Under the pieces are notes generated by a model that did not search any database, was not told the DNA's origin, and saw only the letters and a list, made by a program, of their open reading frames with translations. Source: Flavobacterium hankyongi (lineage in GTDB: Bacteria > Bacteroidota > Bacteroidia > Flavobacteriales > Flavobacteriaceae). Taken from it: a DNA stretch of 64,000 nt. The translations under genes were made by a program, and so were the position numbers. Position 1 is the stretch's first letter; every line of letters starts with the position of its first letter. The stretch lies in NCBI RefSeq assembly GCF_036840915.1, contig NZ_CP085725.1, positions 806,001 through 870,000 of the forward strand. The letters run 5' to 3'. Of the stretch, positions 32,515-40,907 are shown piece after piece.

Positions 32515-32745
32515 TTAATTATTATCTTTCCATTGTTTTTTTCTAAATTTTTTCCAGTTACGCTGATACTTCATTTCCTTCGAATTTATTGTATCAAATC
32601 CGTGTGGAAAACAAAAGGAACATCCTCCCATAGCATCATTGTTCACAATTCTTGAAATTTTTATATTTGAAATCTTTGAAGGAAAATTTACACCTCCAAT
32701 TTCATTTTTTCCCAGAGCCTTATTTAAGGCTTTTATTTTTTTCAT
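32515..32745 (-). CDS. 76-aa basic protein encoded inside the Y RNA array
   Basis: This small, strongly basic protein starts MKKIKALNKALGKNEIGGVN. A central GGCSFCFPHGFDTINS motif has a CxxC that could bind zinc, and the C-terminus QRNWKKFRKKQWK is rich in Lys/Arg and aromatics, suiting RNA binding. It lies between Y RNA-like units Y2 and Y3 on the same strand. I recognise no named family, though the CxxC plus WK..RK.QWK layout looks conserved rather than random. It is a candidate RNA-binding partner of the Y RNAs. Confidence 0.65.
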   Translation of the reverse strand: MKKIKALNKALGKNEIGGVNFPSKISNIKISRIVNNDAMGGCSFCFPHGFDTINSKEMKYQRNWKKFRKKQWKDNN

Positions 32746-32834
32746 GACATATTTATTGGGTTAAACCTCAATAAAATGCTCCTTTTCTAATTTTTTTATA
32801 ATATTTCATATTTCTTTTAATTAATCAGGGTAAC

Positions 32835-32935
32835 AATCAAAAAGAGACTTTCCGTAGTCTTTCCTTTAGACGATTAATCAGGAATCGAACCTGAATTGAC
32901 GAACCTTAATCGAAGTAACTCTTTTTTACAACACC
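32835..32935 (-). ncRNA. Y RNA-like unit Y2
   Basis: Minus strand: TGTTGTA, stem AAAAAGAG (32926-32919), TTACTTCGATT, then CGATTAA pairing with TTAATCG around a T arm TCAGG-TTCGATT-CCTGA. A D-arm-like hairpin GTCT-AAAGGAA-AGAC follows, then the closing strand CTCTTTTT (32846-32839). The acceptor hairpin is missing, but the order of T arm before D arm is kept. Confidence 0.7.
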
Positions 32936-32952
32936 TGATAATATAACAAGGC

Positions 32953-33084
32953 AAAAAACGATAAGTGACATTGCATGCTCTACCAGCTGAGCTACTCTTC
33001 CATTTTCTATTCATTTAGTAGAAGAGGCGGGATTCGAACCCGCGACCCTGTCGTTAAGATCGAAGTAACACTTATCTACGGCAC
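32953..33084 (-). ncRNA. Y RNA-like unit Y1 with complete permuted tRNA-like domain
   Basis: This is the best unit. Minus strand: TGCCGTA, stem GATAAGTG (33076-33069), bulge starting TTACTTCGATC, inner GACA. A perfect T arm (33027-33043) is followed by acceptor strand CTCTTCT, an 18-nt loop and the other acceptor strand GGAAGAG (33001-32995). Then come TA, a perfect D arm GCTC-AGCTGGTA-GAGC (32977-32992), inner TGTC, the closing strand CACTTATC (32967-32960) and six T. This is the permuted tRNA layout described for YrlA-type Y RNAs, in which the Ro-binding stem takes the anticodon-stem position. The 5' side (CCGTAGATAAGTGTTACTT) also resembles the Ro-binding strand of vertebrate Y RNAs (CCGAAGGTAGTGAGTTATCT). 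Confidence 0.8.
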
Positions 33085-33114
33085 TTGTTATATTTTTTCA
33101 ATAATTTTCTGATG

Positions 33115-33150
33115 CAAAGGTTTATATATTCTACGCAATTATTTTACGCA
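33115..33150 (-). promoter_or_regulatory. regulon operator-promoter copy 5 (Y RNA array)
   Basis: TACGCAA-TTATT-TTACGCA (33132-33150) has a minus-strand TTTG (33115-33118) 15 nt beyond the right arm, within TAAACCTTTGC. The predicted start lies about 25 nt before Y1, so it should drive the whole Y RNA array. Confidence 0.72.
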
Positions 33151-33191
33151 GTATTTTAAAAATTACCGCAGCCTTTGCAACTGCGGCTTTT

Positions 33192-34733
33192 TTACAATTC
33201 AATACTATTGATGTATTGCAAAGCAGAAGTTTTATTCTCCAAAGCATGCAATATGTCAAACACTTTATCTGACCAACCTGCAATCAAATGCACATCATTA
33301 TTTTTGATATCCAATGGTACTTGACCATAACCAGCCAAATCGAACAAATACAATTTTACATTTGGCGCAATGGTTTTATAGCGCTTCCATGAATTTTCAA
33401 AAGAATAAGCAGTACCATTACTATTCCACATTTGAACATCGGTAAACAACATGACTTTATCCACAATTTCTTTTCGTTTGATCAAATCCTCGATTACCAA
33501 ATAACCGTTTGTAGAATAACCTACCTCACCTTCACGTCGGTAAAACTCCTGAACATTAGCCAAAATATTTCGTTTTGACATATTAATCACTTTCCAAGTA
33601 TCACCAAACATACCACTTATCACATTTTTACAACGAGAATGCATTAGCATACCCAACATCAAACCAATATCATACAATAGTACTTTACTATTTTTTGAAA
33701 TAGGCTGTTGCATAGAACCCGAAACGTCGCAAGCAATTACAACTGAAGTATTACCATCAAAACCTTTAATATTCTGTGCACTATACATTACGGCATCTTC
33801 CAAAGCATCCAAAATCATTGTTGTATAACGAGATTTCAAAGCCTTAATCTCACGATATGCGGCCAAAAATCGGAATGGTAATTGTTTAGAATTTGCCACA
33901 GCCTTTTCATTGCTCAAATACTGACATACTTTTTCTATATGTTGGAATGAAACTTCTGCCTCGATAATATTACGTAGATTACGCATCATGGCCATATAAC
34001 CTACTCGGTTGCTATCGATCAATTCCTCCCACTTTTGTTTAAAGGCTTGTTTCTTTTCCGCATCATTTATAAACGAATGCTGACCTACTTGTGACAACTC
34101 AGTTTCCCATGTGTAAGGAACAGCCAGATTATTATCGGCAATTTTATTGAAAATTACTTGTTGTGCTTCATCTTTTGCTTTTGGATGTACCAAAAACAAA
34201 GCATCGCGCAATTTTACTTCACCCTGACGGTTGTATTTTGCAAACTGATACTCATCAAATCGATTGAAAGAATCAGCCAAACCTTTTTGTATCTGTTTTG
34301 ACAAACGGTTTAGTTTCTTAGTTTCAGTACGATTATTTGCCATTTGATAGTAAGCCAATAGCTCTGTTATCTCATCAGCGCGCTGAATCACTTTCTGAAC
34401 TGTTTTGTTTACCAAATTGTTACCTGAATTGATTTTTGCCAACTCTACTGTCAATACCATAGGAACCGAACGCATATACATTTGAGTACGAACATATACG
34501 GCTAACTTAGCAATAAACTGAGGATCACATTTCTGAATCAGGTTTTGGACTCTTTTTAAACGATCATTTTCTTTTTCGTAAGTAACATCATTTAATCCCG
34601 AAGTTACCACAGCTGAATACAATTCCATTTCTGGTGTCATGCTGTACGCTTTTGCACCTTCGTAGTTGATTACCTCATTTTTTTCTCTTTTAAAATAATT
34701 AAATTTCATCTCGGTTACTTTTAAATTAAACAT
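33192..34733 (-). CDS. rsr: Ro60/Rsr-type TROVE-domain protein
   Basis: The start is taken at MFNLKVTEMKFNYFKR (34733), with GAAAGGA just upstream; longer starts would lie at or above the predicted transcription start. The 513-aa protein has the HEAT-like TROVE ring (for example PQFIAKLAVYVRTQMYMRSV) and a C-terminal vWA domain with MIDAS residues VVIACDVSGSMQQP (around residue 340) and VMLFTDVQMWNS. Ro60 orthologues bind Y RNAs on the outer ring and damaged or misfolded RNA ends in the channel. It lies directly upstream of the Y RNA array on the same strand, has its own operator copy, and is divergent from the HD gene. The symbol follows the bacterial orthologue name. Confidence 0.92.
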   Translation of the reverse strand: MFNLKVTEMKFNYFKREKNEVINYEGAKAYSMTPEMELYSAVVTSGLNDVTYEKENDRLKRVQNLIQKCDPQFIAKLAVYVRTQMYMRSVPMVLTVELAKINSGNNLVNKTVQKVIQRADEITELLAYYQMANNRTETKKLNRLSKQIQKGLADSFNRFDEYQFAKYNRQGEVKLRDALFLVHPKAKDEAQQVIFNKIADNNLAVPYTWETELSQVGQHSFINDAEKKQAFKQKWEELIDSNRVGYMAMMRNLRNIIEAEVSFQHIEKVCQYLSNEKAVANSKQLPFRFLAAYREIKALKSRYTTMILDALEDAVMYSAQNIKGFDGNTSVVIACDVSGSMQQPISKNSKVLLYDIGLMLGMLMHSRCKNVISGMFGDTWKVINMSKRNILANVQEFYRREGEVGYSTNGYLVIEDLIKRKEIVDKVMLFTDVQMWNSNGTAYSFENSWKRYKTIAPNVKLYLFDLAGYGQVPLDIKNNDVHLIAGWSDKVFDILHALENKTSALQYINSIEL

Positions 34734-34751
34734 TTGTTCCTTTCGACATGA

Positions 34752-34788
34752 CAAAGATGCATAGTGGTATGCGCAATTATTTTGCGCA
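34752..34788 (-). promoter_or_regulatory. regulon operator-promoter copy 6 (Ro60 gene, divergent)
   Basis: A perfect 7-bp-arm palindrome TGCGCAA-TTATT-TTGCGCA (34770-34788) has a minus-strand TTTG (34752-34755) 16 nt beyond the arm. It lies between the Ro60 and HD genes. On the plus side TATTTTTG is about 21 nt away, so the HD gene may share control. Confidence 0.78.
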
Positions 34789-34825
34789 GTAAAAAAAGAA
34801 TCCTATTTTTGATAAAATTTTTATA

Positions 34826-35437
34826 ATGGAATTACAGCAAATATTCACGGAACTACTTACGAACATTGGTTTTTCGGTGGATGAAATTTTTATTCGGTGG
34901 AATGAACTTCAAAAAGCATATTCCCATAAATCAAGGCATTATCACAATCTGATCCATTTGGAAGAAATGATTTTCTGGTTTGAAAAATATAAAAATGAGC
35001 TTCAGTTTCCGGATGAAGTGCTGTACTCTATATTCTATCACGATTATGTATACAATAGCACTAGAAAGGATAATGAGCTGAAAAGTGCCGAATTTGCTGT
35101 CAAAATTCTTCCGGCAACTACTACACTTAACAAAGAATTAGTTTTCGATCTTATCATGGCAACTAAAAATCATCAGCCAAAAACTAAAGATGATGAAAAA
35201 TGGCTCATTGACTTCGACTTGAAAATACTATCAAAAGATTGGGATGAGTACCAAACCTATTATCAGCAAATTAGAAAAGAATACAAGATTTATCCTGACT
35301 TTCTTTACAATCCTGGGCGCAAAAAAGCTTTGGAACATTTTCTGGAAAACAAATTCATTTACCAAACCGATGTTTTTCGAGATTTATATGAACAACAAGC
35401 AAGAGAAAACATCAAACGTGAAATAGATCTTCTTTAA
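34826..35437 (+). CDS. HD-superfamily metal-dependent phosphohydrolase
   Basis: This 203-aa protein has the predicted HD pattern of the COG4339 type: YHNLIHLEEMIFW (first His), SIFYHDYVYNS (the HD pair, about residues 72-75) and WLIDFDLKILSKDW (later Asp). It is followed by the conserved YPDFLYNPGRKKALEHFLE region. Such enzymes hydrolyse phosphate esters, often nucleotides. Next to Ro60 and RtcB, removal or conversion of RNA terminal phosphates is an attractive but untested role. It is divergent from the Ro60 gene and 35 nt upstream of the WYL regulator, so the two probably form an operon. Confidence 0.8.
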   Translation: MELQQIFTELLTNIGFSVDEIFIRWNELQKAYSHKSRHYHNLIHLEEMIFWFEKYKNELQFPDEVLYSIFYHDYVYNSTRKDNELKSAEFAVKILPATTTLNKELVFDLIMATKNHQPKTKDDEKWLIDFDLKILSKDWDEYQTYYQQIRKEYKIYPDFLYNPGRKKALEHFLENKFIYQTDVFRDLYEQQARENIKREIDLL

Positions 35438-35472
35438 AACAACTCATAATTTATAACTTATAATTCAGAACT

Positions 35473-36507
35473 GTGGCTCAAAATAAAAATGCACTGATTC
35501 GATATAAAACCATTGATAAATGCTTACAAAACAAATACTGTCAATGGACATTGGAGGATTTGATAGAAGCCTGCTCTGAGGCATTGTATGAATATGAAGG
35601 AAAAGAAAATGCAGTGAGCAAACGCACCATTCAGTTAGATATTCAAATGATGCGTAGCGAGAAGTTAGGTTACAATGCACCTATAGAAGTCTATGATAAA
35701 AAATATTATCATTACGCTGTTGAGGATTTTTCTATTACCGATATTCCTTTAACAGAGACCGATATCAACGTACTGACTGAAACCGTATCGATGCTGAAGC
35801 AGTTTAAAGACTTTTCACTTTTTAATGATGTTTCAGATATTCTTCAACGTTTAGAAGATAAGATCTATGCAGAGAAATCACATACAAAGCCAGTGATTCA
35901 TTTAGACAAAAACGATAAACTGAAAGGTTTACATTTTTTGGATGAAATCTATCAAGCTATTGTTAAGAAAGTAGTACTAGTAATCACTTATAAATCATTC
36001 AAATCTAGAGACGAACAAAAATTTACTTTTCATCCTTTTATTCTTAAAGAATTTAATAACCGTTGGTTTTTAATTGGTAAAAAATGGAAAAATCAACCCG
36101 TATCTAATTTGGCTTTAGATCGAATCGTTTCTATTGATTATGATTTTAATGCGAGTTACATAGAAGATACTTTCGACCCTGAAAAATTTTATAAAAATGT
36201 AATTGGAGTAACAGTAAACGAAGGCTTACGACCACAAAGAATAGAACTTTGGATTGACAAAATGAATGCCCCTTATGTAATAACCAAACCGCTACATCAT
36301 TCGCAACGACTTATTAAAACCAATGAAGACGGCAGTATTATTATTCATGTTTTTTTAATCATAAATTATGAATTTGAAAGGATTCTACTAGGCTTTGGTA
36401 ACGGGCTTAACGTCATGCGACCTAATTTCTTACGCAAGCGCATGAGAAACATTCTTAATGACGCAATAAAGCATTATGAAGAAGATATTGATAATAATGA
36501 AGAGTGA
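35473..36507 (+). CDS. WYL-domain transcriptional regulator
   Basis: The start appears to be GTG (35473); no ATG is suitably placed. The 344-aa protein has an N-terminal HTH (TLEDLIEACSEALYEYEG... VSKRTIQLDIQMMRSEKLGY), a WYL domain (KKVVLVITYKSFKSRDEQKF, then FHPFILKEFNNRWFLIGKKW) and a C-terminal WCX-type region. WYL domains sense ligands, probably nucleic acid or nucleotide signals, and occur in defence and DNA/RNA-damage regulators. In proteobacteria RtcR controls rtcB with sigma-54. Here this protein, 100-1000 nt from the best operator copy, is the most obvious regulator of the regulon (inference). Confidence 0.88.
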   Translation: MAQNKNALIRYKTIDKCLQNKYCQWTLEDLIEACSEALYEYEGKENAVSKRTIQLDIQMMRSEKLGYNAPIEVYDKKYYHYAVEDFSITDIPLTETDINVLTETVSMLKQFKDFSLFNDVSDILQRLEDKIYAEKSHTKPVIHLDKNDKLKGLHFLDEIYQAIVKKVVLVITYKSFKSRDEQKFTFHPFILKEFNNRWFLIGKKWKNQPVSNLALDRIVSIDYDFNASYIEDTFDPEKFYKNVIGVTVNEGLRPQRIELWIDKMNAPYVITKPLHHSQRLIKTNEDGSIIIHVFLIINYEFERILLGFGNGLNVMRPNFLRKRMRNILNDAIKHYEEDIDNNEE

Positions 36508-36596
36508 GTTTTTGATGGATTGCATCTTTAAAAATCGAGACAGTCATTGTCATTTTTTGTAGCTTTGAGATTACAATCAACTAAAAAAAACAAAGA

Positions 36597-37151
36597 ATGA
36601 AACAATTATCTCAAGAGCAAAAAAATGAATTGCTTCAAATACTAAAAACTCGCTTCGAACAAAATAAAACACGTCATAAAGATATTGAATGGGAAGCTGT
36701 AGTGACAAAACTAGAGACAAATCCTAACAAACTTTGGTCATTGGATTTAATGGAAGAAACTGGTGGAGAACCTGATGTTATAGGGTTTGATGCTAAAACA
36801 AATGAATATATTTTTTGTGATTGTTCCGCTGAAAGTCCTAAAGGACGTAGAAGTGTTTGTTATGACCATGCAGCTTTAGAATCCAGAAAAGAACATAAAC
36901 CACAAAACAGTGCCGAAGCATTAGCGGATGAAATGGGTATCCTATTATTAACCGAAGCCCAATATCGTGGACTACAACAACTAGGTAAATTTGATTTAAA
37001 GACTTCTAGTTGGGTGCAAACTCCTGAATCTATTAGAAAACTTGGAGGAGCTTTGTTCTGCGATAGACGTTACGATACAGTTTTTTTATATCACAATGGA
37101 GCAGAATCCTATTATGCTGCTAGAGGTTTTAGAGGGATACTTAAAGTATAA
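36597..37151 (+). CDS. DUF4256 family protein
   Basis: This 184-aa soluble protein matches the DUF4256 pattern: WEAVVTKLETNPNKLWSLDL, then MEETGGEPDVIGFDAKTNEY, then FCDCSAESPKGRRSVCYDHA, ending ALFCDRRYDTVFLYHNGAES. The length is typical. The function of the family is not established. It follows the WYL gene by 90 nt with its own likely promoter, and is closed by a terminator at 37221-37253. Confidence 0.88.
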   Translation: MKQLSQEQKNELLQILKTRFEQNKTRHKDIEWEAVVTKLETNPNKLWSLDLMEETGGEPDVIGFDAKTNEYIFCDCSAESPKGRRSVCYDHAALESRKEHKPQNSAEALADEMGILLLTEAQYRGLQQLGKFDLKTSSWVQTPESIRKLGGALFCDRRYDTVFLYHNGAESYYAARGFRGILKV

Positions 37152-37220
37152 CTTTATTCTGTAATCTATTGGATTTAATCTCATTATATTCCTCAAACCA
37201 AAAAAGAAAAAATACAAATC

Positions 37221-37253
37221 AAAAAAAGCGATACCATATGGTATCGCTTTTTT
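37221..37253. terminator. bidirectional intrinsic terminator
   Basis: AAAAAAAGCGATACC and its complement form a perfect hairpin with A and T runs on both sides, separating DUF4256 and the convergent tyrosinase gene. Confidence 0.85.
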
Positions 37254-37273
37254 AATAAAAAATTACCAATCAA

Positions 37274-38743
37274 TTAATTTGATTGTACTACGCTAATTTT
37301 TTCCAAAGTTACTTTAGCGTCTCCAATCCCTTTCTTTTTCAAAATTATTTCAAAATTAGCATCTGTATTTGCTAAATCATCATTTATATAATAGGAATAT
37401 TTTAACTTCACACCGCTCTCTCCTATTTCATGATTTTCTCCAGTTCCATGATCATGTGCTACCCCAAAGAATGTCATAAGACCAACATACTGATCTTTTT
37501 TACCAGGATAACGAAGATAAATAGTGTAGTAATCTTTAGGTTCTTTATACACAGCAACATCCAAGTTAAGAATCATTTTAGCATTTGGTTTGCTCTTTAT
37601 AGATTTACTAGTACTTAATGCAAATTTATTAGAAACTTTATGTACAAAAGTATCTTCACCAATAACTTTACCTACTTTTTGTTCCCAAACTACTTGTTCT
37701 TTCTTATCTTGTAAAGCACCTGCAATTTTTACTTTATTCTCATTAGAAGCTAAAACAGGCGTGCTTGAACCGTATAACAACGAATCGTATTTGTAATCTA
37801 AATTAAAAACCACATTATACATTTCTTCCATAGTATAAGTTATTTTATCTCCATTTGGCGCTATGAATTCATACGGCCAAGGGTTTGCTTTTAAATCATC
37901 TAAGCTAGGACGTTGGCCATAAGAAGAAACATCCCAAGACTCCCAAATACGGTCAATCATACTATGATGCAACCAAAATACTGGGTCAAATCCAGCTGAT
38001 GGGACATTAGCCATAAGTCCTGACATGTCTTTTTGATAGATAGAATTATAATATGTTTCTGCTGGTTCTGCATATTCTCCACCAATTAAATCATGCATAA
38101 AACCATGTGGAGCTATTTCTAAACTTTTACTAAATCCGGCTGATCCTGCAAAAGAAGGATTAGTTTTTAATTCTTCCAGTGATAATTGAATTTGGTCAAC
38201 CTGCTCTGTTGGAATTGGCTGTCCAGCATTCAAAATACTCCAACGCGCCGTTTCAAACAAAGACCCATCTTTTTTTCGAATAGCCTCTGCCATAACATTA
38301 TTAGTAACATCTGTGCTTCCATAGTTCCAATAAGGTAGTGCAAAATCTTGTTTTCCAGATAAGTCTCTTACAATTTTTTCTAAATACCAAATGTACATTC
38401 TGTGCCAAAATAAAAAATTCAAAGATGCATTTTGTGAACTATTGTGCGTACAATCGCCCCAAGCCCATAATTTATCTTTACTGGTTTGATATTGTGCACA
38501 TAACGCATTAGTACCATTAATAACACTTGGAATATTATGAATAGCGCCTTGGTAATACCAAGCTAGGCCTTTATCACAACCCATTTCTCTCATTTTTTTA
38601 AATGCTGTATTCATTGCATCTAAATCAGCTTGAGCTTCTGGAGTATTTGCATTGCGACGAATGAACTTCGTTGGTGTTTTATCTTGAGCAAAGCTTACGC
38701 TTGCAATCAAAATAGTTGTCCATAATAGAAAGTTTTTTTTCAT
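37274..38743 (-). CDS. secreted tyrosinase / polyphenol oxidase
   Basis: This 489-aa protein has a signal peptide (MKKNFLLWTTILIASVSFAQ). The binuclear copper sites are visible: WGDCTHNSSQNASLNFLFWH contributes CuA histidines, with FWHRMYIWYLEKI. HGFMHDLIGG and FDPVFWLHHSMIDRIWESWD form CuB. A C-terminal beta domain of about 150 aa, as in plant-type polyphenol oxidases, follows (YDSLLYG... NFEIILKKKG). It probably oxidises phenols, possibly to melanin. The two genes after it on the minus-strand unit's upstream side encode small secreted and cupredoxin-like proteins that may supply copper. Confidence 0.92.
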   Translation of the reverse strand: MKKNFLLWTTILIASVSFAQDKTPTKFIRRNANTPEAQADLDAMNTAFKKMREMGCDKGLAWYYQGAIHNIPSVINGTNALCAQYQTSKDKLWAWGDCTHNSSQNASLNFLFWHRMYIWYLEKIVRDLSGKQDFALPYWNYGSTDVTNNVMAEAIRKKDGSLFETARWSILNAGQPIPTEQVDQIQLSLEELKTNPSFAGSAGFSKSLEIAPHGFMHDLIGGEYAEPAETYYNSIYQKDMSGLMANVPSAGFDPVFWLHHSMIDRIWESWDVSSYGQRPSLDDLKANPWPYEFIAPNGDKITYTMEEMYNVVFNLDYKYDSLLYGSSTPVLASNENKVKIAGALQDKKEQVVWEQKVGKVIGEDTFVHKVSNKFALSTSKSIKSKPNAKMILNLDVAVYKEPKDYYTIYLRYPGKKDQYVGLMTFFGVAHDHGTGENHEIGESGVKLKYSYYINDDLANTDANFEIILKKKGIGDAKVTLEKISVVQSN

Positions 38744-38781
38744 TTTTAGTTAGTTTTAAAGTTTGTTGATTGTTTATTTAG

Positions 38782-39210
38782 TTATAAGACTTGTACTTCA
38801 AAAGTCATAATCTGCGAGTAACTAGGATTTTGTTTGTCATAGATTTTAAATTTTACAATTCCATGCCCTGGAGTATTATCAGGGATTACATGAATAGCTA
38901 TGAATCCCTGCTGATCAGGATTTAGCTTGCTAAAAGATGAACCTTTTGGAATTCCGATTTGGCATGCACCATGTTGACACATAGAACAATCCCATTCTTT
39001 AGGAAAAGTATTCGATAACGTTTCCCAGACCAAATAGATAGGCTTGTTAGAGATATTTTCTACTTTAATTTTGGAGATATCCAAACGTTTATCTTTTGAC
39101 AAGATTTCTTTATTACTATCCTTGCCAATAATCAAAAAAGTAGGTTTTTGCTGAGCATAAGCAGTAGTAAATACTACAAATAATAATAGTTTTAAAAAAA
39201 TAGTTTTCAT
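38782..39210 (-). CDS. small secreted protein of the tyrosinase operon
   Basis: The start is taken at MKTIFLKLLLFVVFTTAYAQ (39210), which gives a clean signal peptide; the longer frame overlaps the upstream gene. The mature part of about 123 aa is beta-rich (KVENISNKPIYLVWETLSNT). It has a CSMCQHGACQIG segment whose cysteines and His could bind copper. The gene lies 38 nt upstream of tyrosinase and 16 nt downstream of the cupredoxin-like gene. A copper-delivery chaperone for tyrosinase is a reasonable guess. I recognise no family. Confidence 0.7.
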   Translation of the reverse strand: MKTIFLKLLLFVVFTTAYAQQKPTFLIIGKDSNKEILSKDKRLDISKIKVENISNKPIYLVWETLSNTFPKEWDCSMCQHGACQIGIPKGSSFSKLNPDQQGFIAIHVIPDNTPGHGIVKFKIYDKQNPSYSQIMTFEVQVL

Positions 39211-39226
39211 AGTGTTGTAATCCTTT

Positions 39227-40168
39227 TTAATATAGAACTGGAATCTCTGCTCTAAAGCATTCCTTTTGAGTCTCTGGTTCAATAAATTGATAAAATATTT
39301 TTTCTTTGGCACTAACATCTTCTAGATTTGCCAATAATTCTATGGTTTCACCCGAGGCAATAAAGATTTTATTTTCTTTTGTTTTTTGATTGAAATTAGA
39401 ATCTATACCATTATTTATTTGAAGTTTTACTTTAGATGGAAATTGTACGGAATGTAAATACAAACCTGCATTAACCAGACGAATCAAAATGGTTTTATGA
39501 TTATTATTTCTGTCCAGTAAACCTTTTACTTTTTTACTGTTTTCCCCATTAATACAAAAGTAATTTGGTGCATAACGAGGAATAATTATTGGCTTATTTG
39601 ATGGGTCATATTCGGTTCCCATAAGATCATCAGTATGCCATTCAGTATCAATTTCATGACTACACCAAAGCACTTCTTCCATAGAAGTTACTGATTGTGA
39701 ATATGTATTTGGTGATTTTATTATAATTAGCCCAAACATACCCGCTTGTAAATGAAAAGGATAATTTTCTGGACTATAATACAAATAGGTACCTGTTTTT
39801 TTTGCAAGAAAAGAGTAATACCCATGTTCCATGTGATGCACAGGCTCTTTTTTTACCATGATTTCATGATTACTATCGCGTTGCAAAAAATCAATTTCCT
39901 TGCAATACAAAGAAACTGGGTTACCTTGGGAAATATTCCAAAAATCAAGATGAACACTATCCCCTACTTTAGCACTGATAATATGTCCAGGTAAAGTCAC
40001 TTGACCAGAAAGAGAATTTGTAAAACCAAAAGTGCGAATACTTTTCTTGTTATTTAGAAATAGTATCCCTGTTGTTCTTCCAATAATTAATTGTTCTTTT
40101 TGAGAAAACAATGGTGTTATCCATAAAAGGAAAATGTAAAATACTAATATGGTAAATAGTTTTTTCAT
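39227..40168 (-). CDS. secreted multicopper-oxidase-like (cupredoxin) protein
   Basis: This 313-aa protein has a signal peptide (KLFTILVFYIFLLWITPLFS). Cupredoxin-like strands include VGDSVHLDFWNISQGNPVSL and HHMEHGYYSFLAKKTGTYLYYSP. ENYPFHLQAGMFGLIII resembles the Cu-oxidase_3 region, but classical HxH copper ligands are largely missing and the protein is short for a laccase. It may be a non-catalytic copper-binding partner. It is the first gene of the tyrosinase operon. Confidence 0.7.
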   Translation of the reverse strand: MKKLFTILVFYIFLLWITPLFSQKEQLIIGRTTGILFLNNKKSIRTFGFTNSLSGQVTLPGHIISAKVGDSVHLDFWNISQGNPVSLYCKEIDFLQRDSNHEIMVKKEPVHHMEHGYYSFLAKKTGTYLYYSPENYPFHLQAGMFGLIIIKSPNTYSQSVTSMEEVLWCSHEIDTEWHTDDLMGTEYDPSNKPIIIPRYAPNYFCINGENSKKVKGLLDRNNNHKTILIRLVNAGLYLHSVQFPSKVKLQINNGIDSNFNQKTKENKIFIASGETIELLANLEDVSAKEKIFYQFIEPETQKECFRAEIPVLY

Positions 40169-40394
40169 CTCTTATCCAAAACCAAAATAAATTTTGTTAA
40201 CCAAATGTACCACTATTTTAAAAGAAGAAAATACGTACAAATACGCGTTTATAAATAATTATAAAATATTTTGAGTTTGATAAAGATCATTGGTATACGC
40301 GAAAAATCATTTAAGCAATAGAAAAGGTTTTGAACCACATAAATAGAAAAATACTTTCTGTTTAATTTAGCTAATTTTATAAAACATTTAGAAT

Positions 40395-40745
40395 ATGGAA
40401 AATACTAGAATTTATAAAATGTCTTTTGCAGGAGTTTACCCTCATTATATTGCCAAAGCTGAAAAAAAAGGAAGAACTAAAGAAGAAGTGCATCAAATTA
40501 TTTTTTGGCTAACAGGTTATAACGAAGAATCATTTCAGAAGATTCTTGATGATAAAACCAATTTTGAAGATTTCTTTAATAACGCTCCCAAAATGAATCC
40601 CAACGCATCAAAAATAACTGGTGTAATTTGCGGTTATCGAGTAGAAGAAATTGAAGATAAACTGATGCAAAAAATTCGTTATCTCGACAAAATGATTGAT
40701 GAATTAGCCAAAGGAAAATCTATGGATAAAATTTTGAGACAATAA
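40395..40745 (+). CDS. DUF2200 family protein
   Basis: This 116-aa protein matches DUF2200: [20 protein letters not shown], then [15 protein letters not shown], then [20 protein letters not shown] and a C-terminal [13 protein letters not shown]. Length and motifs are typical. The function is unestablished; family members are often annotated as stand-alone cytosolic proteins. It is a single-gene unit. Confidence 0.9.
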   Translation: MENTRIYKMSFAGVYPHYIAKAEKKGRTKEEVHQIIFWLTGYNEESFQKILDDKTNFEDFFNNAPKMNPNASKITGVICGYRVEEIEDKLMQKIRYLDKMIDELAKGKSMDKILRQ

Positions 40746-40907
40746 CTTTCATACCCCAATTCATACAACAAATACACTTATAAATTTAAAATTGTAAAAC
40801 GAATATATTCAAATTATCTACGTTTTTCATTTGAACTATTACGGTTATGCATTTGTTTTAATAAATCAATTTAATTCCTTTCTTTTGTCGAAATTAAATA
40901 ATTTAAA

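Noticed and set aside
34734..34754. Longer N-terminus for the Ro60 protein
   Set aside because: It would start at or above the predicted transcription start; the ATG at 34733 has a good ribosome-binding sequence.
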